Positions 58,540-64,000 of a stretch of 64,000 nucleotides of DNA are shown here, piece after piece. The stretch's first letter is position 1, and every line of letters starts with the position of its first letter. A model generated the notes under the pieces. The model worked only from the letters and a program-made list of their open reading frames with translations, was not told the origin of the DNA and did no database searches. A program made the translations under genes and the position numbers. The stretch is from Thauera aromatica_A (GTDB taxonomy: Bacteria > Pseudomonadota > Gammaproteobacteria > Burkholderiales > Rhodocyclaceae). The stretch is from NCBI RefSeq assembly GCF_023093595.1, contig NZ_JALLIK010000108.1, forward strand, positions 124,001 to 188,000, in the 5' to 3' direction.

Positions 58540-60471
58540 TTACTGACCGCGCATGAAGAAGCGGTCGAGCTCGGCGAGGCTCAGCTGGGTCCAGGTCGGA
58601 CGACCGTGGTTGCACTGGTCGGCGCGTTCGGTCGCTTCCATGTCGCGCAGCAGGGCGTTCATCTCGGGGAGGGTGAGCTGGCGGTTGGCACGCACCGCAC
58701 CATGGCAGGCCATGGTGGCGAGCAACGCGTTGCGGCGCGCGGCGACCACTTCGGTGGCGGGGTATTCGCGCAGTTCCTGCAGCAGCTGGCGCATCAGCTC
58801 GGCGACCGGGGCCGAGGCGAGCAAGGCCGGGACGCTGCGCACCGCCAACTCCTGCGGGCCGGCGGCGCCAACGTCGAACCCCATGGCGGCGAGCACTTCG
58901 CTGCACTCGTCGGCGGCGGCAAGGTCCTTCGCCCCGACCGAGAACACCGCCGGAATCAGCAGGCGTTGCACCGCCGGGCGGCCGTCGAGCACGGTCTTGA
59001 GCTTTTCGTAGAGGATGCGCTCGTGGGCCGCGTGCATGTCCACCAGCACCAGCCCGGCGCTGTTCTGGGCGAGGATGTAGATGCCGTGCAGCTGGGCGAG
59101 GGCAAAGCCGAGCGGGGGCGAGCCGTCGTTCGCGAGCGAGGACGGGGGCAGTGGCGTGCTTCCGGCGCGGCGCCATTCACCGTCCCGCGGGTTTTCCGCG
59201 GTGGCGCCGGATCGGGCGCCGGTGCCGGTGGCGGCCGCGGTGGCGCTTGCGGGCGGGCCGACGGGGGGCGCAGGGCGGGCGCCGGCGGCGAAGTCGAAGT
59301 ATGCGCGGCTGGCCGGCTCCATCGCCAGCAGGCCCTGCTGCGCGGCGACCGCCGGCCAGGCGTGCGCCGGCGGACGGGCGGCGGGCGGCGAGGCGGCGGG
59401 AGTTCCCGCACCCGGCCAGCCGTCAGTCTGGCCTTCGTCCGCCCGTGCTCCGTCCGCTCGGGGGCGGCCTTGCGGGGGCATGGCGCACCCTGCACCGGAT
59501 TCCGCCAGCGTGCGCTCGAGCGCGTGATAGACGAACTGATGCACCGCGCGCGCTTCGCGAAAGCGCACCTCGATCTTCGCCGGATGAACGTTGACATCCA
59601 CGCCGGCAGGGTCGATGCCGAGGAACAGCACGTAGGCCGGGTGGCGGCTGCCGTGCAGGATGTCGGCGTAGGCTTCGCGCACCGCATGGGTCAGCAGCTT
59701 GTCGCGGACGAAGCGGCCATTGACAAAGAAATACTGCGCGTCGCGGCTGCTGCGGGAGTAGGCCGGCAGCGAGGCGAAGCCGGTCAGGCGCAGCGGGCCG
59801 GCATCGGCCGTCACTTCGCGCGCATGCTGGAGGAAGTCGTCGCCCATCAGCGCCGCCACCCGCGCCGCGACGGAGCCGGGGGGCAGGCGGTGGATGACGC
59901 GGCCGTTGTGCGACAGCTGCAGGCCGATCTCGGGCCGCGCCAGGGCGACGCGGCGGAACATGTCGTCGCAATGGGCGTACTCGGTGGCTTCGCGCTTGAG
60001 GAACTTGCGTCGTGCCGGAGTGTTGTAATACAGGTCGGCGACGTCCACCACGGTGCCCTGATTGAGCGCTGCGGGCGCCAGGCTGCGCTCGTCGCCGTCG
60101 ATGCGCCAGGCGTGGGCGGCGCCTTCGGCGCGGCTGGCGAGGGTGGTGCGCGCCACTGCGGCGATCGCCGCCAGTGCCTCGCCGCGAAAGCCCATGGTGG
60201 CGACGTGTTCGAGGTCGTCGAGGCTGGCGATCTTGCTGGTGGCGTGGCGCTCGAGGGCAAGGGCGAGGTCGTCGCGCTCGATGCCGCAGCCGTCGTCGGT
60301 GACGCGGATGCGGCGCACGCCGCCCTGCTCGAGCTGGACCTCGATCGCGCGCGCACCGGCGTCGACGGCGTTTTCCAGCACTTCCTTGAGCACCGACGCG
60401 GGGCGGTCGACGACTTCGCCGGCGGCGATCTGGTTGACGAGCAAGTCGGGCAGGGGATGGATGCGGGACAT
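58540..60471 (-). CDS. mutL: DNA mismatch repair protein MutL
   Basis: 643-residue GHKL ATPase. N-terminal motifs: NQIAAGEVVDRPASVLKEVLEN, the DDGCGIERDDLALALERHATS loop, TMGFRGEALAAIAAVARTTL; then a long Pro/Ala-rich linker (about residues 335-440) and the C-terminal dimerisation domain (DMHAAHERILYEKLK). The C-terminal part lacks the DQHAxxE endonuclease motif of eukaryotic/Bacillus-type MutL, as expected of a mutH-like system. Slightly longer than E. coli MutL because of the linker. purN lies divergently upstream. Confidence 0.96.
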   Translation of the reverse strand: MSRIHPLPDLLVNQIAAGEVVDRPASVLKEVLENAVDAGARAIEVQLEQGGVRRIRVTDDGCGIERDDLALALERHATSKIASLDDLEHVATMGFRGEALAAIAAVARTTLASRAEGAAHAWRIDGDERSLAPAALNQGTVVDVADLYYNTPARRKFLKREATEYAHCDDMFRRVALARPEIGLQLSHNGRVIHRLPPGSVAARVAALMGDDFLQHAREVTADAGPLRLTGFASLPAYSRSSRDAQYFFVNGRFVRDKLLTHAVREAYADILHGSRHPAYVLFLGIDPAGVDVNVHPAKIEVRFREARAVHQFVYHALERTLAESGAGCAMPPQGRPRADGARADEGQTDGWPGAGTPAASPPAARPPAHAWPAVAAQQGLLAMEPASRAYFDFAAGARPAPPVGPPASATAAATGTGARSGATAENPRDGEWRRAGSTPLPPSSLANDGSPPLGFALAQLHGIYILAQNSAGLVLVDMHAAHERILYEKLKTVLDGRPAVQRLLIPAVFSVGAKDLAAADECSEVLAAMGFDVGAAGPQELAVRSVPALLASAPVAELMRQLLQELREYPATEVVAARRNALLATMACHGAVRANRQLTLPEMNALLRDMEATERADQCNHGRPTWTQLSLAELDRFFMRGQ

Positions 60472-60622
60472 GGGGCGGGGCCGGGGCGGAACGGCGCATT
60501 ATACAAGGGGCCGAAAACCGCTTTGCGTTGAGCAGCGGGGGTGAACTTTTTCCGATGCACACCGGTCCGCCGTCTACAATGCGGCCCGGTCCTGTCCTGC
60601 CCTTTTTTCTCCTCGCCTTCCC

Positions 60623-61279
60623 ATGAAATCCATCGTCATCCTCATCTCCGGCCGCGGCAGCAACATGGAAGCGATCGTGCGCGCCAGGATCCCCGGCGCC
60701 CGTATCGCCGCGGTGATCAGCAACCGGCCCGCAGCCGGCGGGCTGGCCTTCGCTCAGGCGCATGGCATCGCCACCGCGGTGGTCGATCACACCGCCCATG
60801 CCGAGCGCACGGACTTCGATGCCGCGCTGGCGGCCTGCATCGACACCCATGCCCCCGACCTGGTGGTGCTTGCCGGCTTCATGCGCCTGCTGACCCCGGC
60901 TTTCGTGCAGCGCTACGAAGGGCGCCTGCTCAACATCCACCCCTCGCTGCTGCCCGCCTTCCCGGGGCTGCATACCCACCGCCAGGCGATCGAAACCGGC
61001 GTGCGCGTGCATGGCGCCACCGTGCATTTCGTCACCGCGGCGCTCGACAGCGGTCCGATCGTCATCCAGGCGGCGGTGCCGGTGCTGCCGGCCGACGACG
61101 AGGCGACGCTGGCGGCGCGCGTGCTGGCGCAGGAGCACCGGATCTACCCGCAGGCGGTGCGCTGGTTCGTCGACGACCGGCTGGCGATCGACGACCGGGG
61201 CCGGGTCCGGGTGCGCGGTGTGCGCCTCGATGAGGCCGGGTGCACGGTGCCGCCGCTCGAGACCGGGGAGGCGGACTGA
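60623..61279 (+). CDS. purN: Phosphoribosylglycinamide formyltransferase
   Basis: 218-residue enzyme of purine synthesis that transfers the formyl group from 10-formyl-THF to GAR. SIVILISGRGSNMEAIVRA, LAGFMRLLTPAFV and HPSLLPAFPGLHTHRQAIETG with the catalytic Asn/His/Asp set are present. The stop overlaps the next start by one base (TGATG), so a DUF3108 gene is translationally coupled. Confidence 0.97.
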   Translation: MKSIVILISGRGSNMEAIVRARIPGARIAAVISNRPAAGGLAFAQAHGIATAVVDHTAHAERTDFDAALAACIDTHAPDLVVLAGFMRLLTPAFVQRYEGRLLNIHPSLLPAFPGLHTHRQAIETGVRVHGATVHFVTAALDSGPIVIQAAVPVLPADDEATLAARVLAQEHRIYPQAVRWFVDDRLAIDDRGRVRVRGVRLDEAGCTVPPLETGEAD

Positions 61280-62040
61280 TGCTGCGGCGCGCGCTGGCGG
61301 GCTTGCTCCTGATCGGCGCGGCGGTGCTGCCGCTGCAGGTCGGGGCCGCAACTGCCGAACCGCCGGCGGCGGGCAGCATCGGTTTCGACGTGCATTACGG
61401 TGAACGCGGCTTCAAGGTGGGCGAAGCGCTGCATCAGTGGCACATCGGCGAGACCCGCTACGAACTGCGGCTGAATCTGGAGGCGAGCGGGCTGGCGGGC
61501 CTGTTCGGGCTCCAGTACGAGCAGCGCAGCACCGGCACCATCGACCGCCACGGCCTGCGCCCCGAGCGCTTCAGCGTCGAGCAGCGCGGGCGCAAACCCG
61601 AAAGCGCCCATTTCGACTGGAGCGGGGAGCGGGTCAGCATCCGCCGTGGCGACACCGAGCGGCGCTCGGGCGAGATCCGTCCCGGCGACCAGGATCTGCT
61701 CAGCCTGTGGCACCAGGCGCGGCGCGTCGCGCGCTCCGGCAAGAGCGCCACGGTGGCGGTGGCGACGGGCAAGAGCCTCAAGCAGGCGACGCTGGAAGTG
61801 CTCGGCGAGGAAGTGCTGGACCTGCCGATCGGCCGCGTCGCGACCGTGCGCATGAGAGCCTACGCCGCCGACGGCGGGCTCGACATCGGCATCTGGCTGT
61901 CGCTGGCGCACGGGCTGCTTCCGGTGCGCATCCGCATCGAAGATGAAAAGGGCGCGGTGCTCGACCAGCGCGCGGCACGGATCGAACTCGGTCCTGCCGG
62001 CGAGGCGACCCGGGCGAACACGAATTCGAACAAGAACTGA
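61279..62040 (+). CDS. DUF3108 family exported protein
   Basis: 253 residues with an N-terminal signal sequence (LAGLLLIGAAVLPLQVGAA), so it is periplasmic or envelope-bound. The remainder is beta-rich: GFDVHYGERGFKVGEALHQW, YELRLNLEASGLAGLFGL and GLRPERFSVEQRGRKPESAHF, the DUF3108 pattern. Function unknown. It overlaps purN by one base and precedes the rRNA methyltransferase by 11 bp, a conserved betaproteobacterial order. Confidence 0.85.
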   Translation: MLRRALAGLLLIGAAVLPLQVGAATAEPPAAGSIGFDVHYGERGFKVGEALHQWHIGETRYELRLNLEASGLAGLFGLQYEQRSTGTIDRHGLRPERFSVEQRGRKPESAHFDWSGERVSIRRGDTERRSGEIRPGDQDLLSLWHQARRVARSGKSATVAVATGKSLKQATLEVLGEEVLDLPIGRVATVRMRAYAADGGLDIGIWLSLAHGLLPVRIRIEDEKGAVLDQRAARIELGPAGEATRANTNSNKN

Positions 62041-62051
62041 GCACACCGGAT

Positions 62052-63350
62052 ATGAACCGACCGACCAAGACCAAGGCACCCGAAGGGGCCGTTTCCCGCC
62101 CGCTGTTCATTCACGCCACCCAGGCGCTGGGGGCTGTGCTGACTTTCGAACACCCGGCCGACGCAGTGCTGTCGCGCCACTTTCGCGACAATCGCGAACT
62201 CGGTCATCGCGACCGTGGCTTCATCGCCGAGTCGATCTACGGCGTGCTGCGCCGGCTGCGCTGGCTGCGCCGGCTGGCCGGCGACGAGGCGACCCCGCGC
62301 ATGCTGCTGCTGGCCTGGCTGGCGCGCGGTGAGGGTTGGCCGATGCGGAACTTCGAAGGCCTGGCGAGCGCGACCGAGCGCGACTGGGTGGCGACGCTGA
62401 AAGCGGCCGAGCCGGGCGCGATGTCGCTCGCCGAGCGCGCCGATCTGCCCGACTGGCTGGCCGAGCGCCTGCGCGCGCAGATGAGCGAAGACGAACTGCT
62501 GGCGCTTGCCCATGGGCTCAACCGCCCGGCGCCGCTCGATCTGCGGGTGAACCAGCTCAAGGCCGACCGCGACGCGGTGCTCGCCCGCCTCGAGGCCGAT
62601 GGCATCGGTGCGAGCGCGGGGCGGCTGTCACCGCAGGCGATCCGCCTGGCGGGCAAGCCGGCGCTGCAAAAGCACCCCTTGTTCATCGACGGCAGCTTCG
62701 AAGTGCAGGACGAAGGCAGCCAGCTGCTCGGCCTGCTGGTGCAGCCGCGGCGCGGCGAGCTGGTGGTCGATTTCTGCGCCGGCGCCGGCGGCAAGACCTT
62801 GCAGCTGGGAGCGATGATGCGTTCGAGCGGGCGGCTGTACGCCTTCGACGTATCCGACAAGCGCCTGGCCAAGCTCAAGCCGCGGATGGCGCGCGCCGGG
62901 CTGTCGAATGTGCATCCGGTGCTGATCGCGCACGAGAACGACGCCAGGGTCAAGCGCCTGGCGGGCAAGGCCGACCGCGTGCTGGTCGATGCGCCGTGCA
63001 CCGGGCTGGGCACGCTGCGCCGTAATCCCGACCTGAAGTGGCGCCAGTCGCCGGCCGCGGTCGCCGAAATGACCGCCAAGCAAGGCGCCATCCTCGCTGC
63101 CGCCGCACGCCTGGTGCGTCCTGGCGGGCGCCTGGTGTATGCGACCTGCAGCCTGCTCGCGGAAGAAAACGACGGCGTGGTCGACGCCTTCCTCGCCGCC
63201 CATCCGGAGTTTCGCGTGTGCTCGGCGCAGGACATCCTGTCCAGGCAGGGCGTCGCACTCGAGACCGGCGAGCGTCTGCGCCTGCTGCCGCAGGTTCATG
63301 ATACCGACGGTTTTTTCGCCGCGGTGATGGAGCGCGCCGGCGGTGCCTGA
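62052..63350 (+). CDS. RsmB/NOP2 family rRNA (cytosine-5) methyltransferase
   Basis: 432-residue enzyme with a NusB-like N-terminal region (HATQALGAVLTFEHPADAV, NRELGHRDRGFIAESIYG) and a SAM methyltransferase domain: VVDFCAGAGGKTLQLGAMMR, VLVDAPCTGLGTLRRNPDLKW and YATCSLLAEENDGVV, giving the two catalytic cysteines of the NOL1/NOP2/Sun family. It resembles RsmB but the site modified is not proven. The last eight bases overlap the next start. Confidence 0.93.
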   Translation: MNRPTKTKAPEGAVSRPLFIHATQALGAVLTFEHPADAVLSRHFRDNRELGHRDRGFIAESIYGVLRRLRWLRRLAGDEATPRMLLLAWLARGEGWPMRNFEGLASATERDWVATLKAAEPGAMSLAERADLPDWLAERLRAQMSEDELLALAHGLNRPAPLDLRVNQLKADRDAVLARLEADGIGASAGRLSPQAIRLAGKPALQKHPLFIDGSFEVQDEGSQLLGLLVQPRRGELVVDFCAGAGGKTLQLGAMMRSSGRLYAFDVSDKRLAKLKPRMARAGLSNVHPVLIAHENDARVKRLAGKADRVLVDAPCTGLGTLRRNPDLKWRQSPAAVAEMTAKQGAILAAAARLVRPGGRLVYATCSLLAEENDGVVDAFLAAHPEFRVCSAQDILSRQGVALETGERLRLLPQVHDTDGFFAAVMERAGGA

Positions 63351-63942
63351 GCCTCGCGGCGCACGCATCGCCGGCCTGGCACTGGCGGCGAGGGGACTGT
63401 GCGTACTGCTGGGGGTGGCGGCCAGCGCCGGTCTTCAGGCGAGCCAGCGCTTTGCCGCGCGCGGCGAGATCGAACTCGCGTTCGTGCCCGGTGACGAGGC
63501 CGAGAAGCTCGTCCTCGATGTCATCCGCCGCGCCCGGCGCAGCCTCGAGGTGCAGGCCTACGTGTTCACCAGCCAGCCGATCGCCGACGCCATGGTCGCG
63601 GCCCATCGCCGCGGAGTGAAGGTCGAGGTGCTCGCCGATGCGAAGATGAACCGGCAGGGCAAGGGCAAGGCGATTCCGCGCCTGCTCGCCGCCGGGGTGC
63701 CGGTGGCGTTCGAGACCCAGTACGCCGCCGCCCACAACAAGGTGCTGATCGCCGATGCGGAAGGGCCGGGGTGCGCGGTGCTGACCGGTTCCTACAATTT
63801 CACCTGGTCGGCACGCGAGCGTAATGCCGAAAACCTGCTGGTGCTGCGCGACCATTGCGCGCTCGCGCGTGCCTACCGTGACAACTGGCGGCGCCACCGC
63901 GCCGAGGCGACGCCGGTGAAGTCGCTGCCGTGGCGGCGCTGA
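63343..63942 (+). CDS. Phospholipase-D-family nuclease
   Basis: 199-residue exported protein (N-terminal hydrophobic stretch LAARGLCVLLGVAASAGL) with a single HKD motif: HNKVLIADAEG (HxKxxxxD) followed by GSYNFTWSARERNAENLLVLRD. A single HKD motif fits Nuc-type nucleases that act as dimers. The GTG at 63343 overlaps the upstream stop by eight bases. Substrate (DNA, RNA or lipid) cannot be fixed from sequence. Confidence 0.88.
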   Translation: MPEPRGARIAGLALAARGLCVLLGVAASAGLQASQRFAARGEIELAFVPGDEAEKLVLDVIRRARRSLEVQAYVFTSQPIADAMVAAHRRGVKVEVLADAKMNRQGKGKAIPRLLAAGVPVAFETQYAAAHNKVLIADAEGPGCAVLTGSYNFTWSARERNAENLLVLRDHCALARAYRDNWRRHRAEATPVKSLPWRR

Positions 63943-64000
63943 CCGCGCGCGGAAATGACCAGGTAACCGGGGTGGCGAGCAGCGCTGCAGTGGGGCGGCG

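Noticed and set aside
57784..60531. Long plus-strand open frame opposite mutL
   Set aside because: mutL motifs on the minus strand are complete; the plus-strand protein is low-complexity and matches no family.

Overview
The window is GC-rich, gene-dense DNA from a betaproteobacterium, most likely of the Rhodocyclales (Thauera/Azoarcus/Aromatoleum group). This is inferred from gene content and order (aspS-DUF502-fmdB, pilB-pilC-pilD, hemA-prfA-prmC, purN-DUF3108-rRNA methyltransferase), from a circularly permuted tmRNA gene with the tag ANDERFALAA, and from CIRCE-controlled groESL. No database search was possible, so genus is not established.

Region 1 (1-5861): the 3' end of a second groEL-like gene, then a tightly coupled cluster of an AMP-forming acetyl-CoA synthetase-type ligase (with an apparent 2-base frameshift near 964), 2-oxoacid dehydrogenase E1 alpha, E1 beta and E2, and a small acyl-carrier-like protein. 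No E3 gene is present. Region 2 (6047-13412): old-yellow-enzyme reductase plus transglutaminase-like protein, a Lon-family protease, the 5-oxoprolinase genes pxpB-pxpC-pxpA, and a winged-helix regulator remnant that has lost its N-terminus.

Region 3 (13514-24057): a complete type I-E CRISPR-Cas locus on the minus strand: cas3, cse1, cse2, cas7, cas5, cas6e, cas1, cas2, a 59-bp leader and an array of 32 identical 28-bp repeats with 31 spacers at an exact 61-bp period. Most cas genes overlap or abut, so they are probably one transcript.

Region 4 (24058-33825): a hydrolase-like remnant, the CIRCE/sigma70 promoter with groES-groEL and terminator, an OmpR/TctE-type two-component pair, tRNA-Phe, a Bcr/CflA-type MFS exporter, and hemA, prfA, prmC. 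Region 5 (33889-49654): minus-strand aspS-DUF502-fmdB, pilD/pilC/pilB, a CorC-like protein and a cytochrome-assembly CcsA-like protein; plus-strand ffh, an EI24-family membrane protein, a CinA-like protein, a YgjP-like metallopeptidase and gloA; then minus-strand HD-GYP response regulator and a nitronate monooxygenase-like flavoprotein.

Region 6 (49655-64000): permuted two-piece tmRNA gene, an RND efflux pair, DUF1415, miaA, two lipoproteins (one FlgO-like), a YqaA-like membrane protein, mutL, purN, a DUF3108 protein, an RsmB/NOP-type rRNA methyltransferase and a phospholipase-D-family nuclease. Most of the window is housekeeping. The accessory or unusual parts are the first 5.9 kb, the CRISPR-Cas locus with its damaged flanking genes, and the permuted ssrA region.
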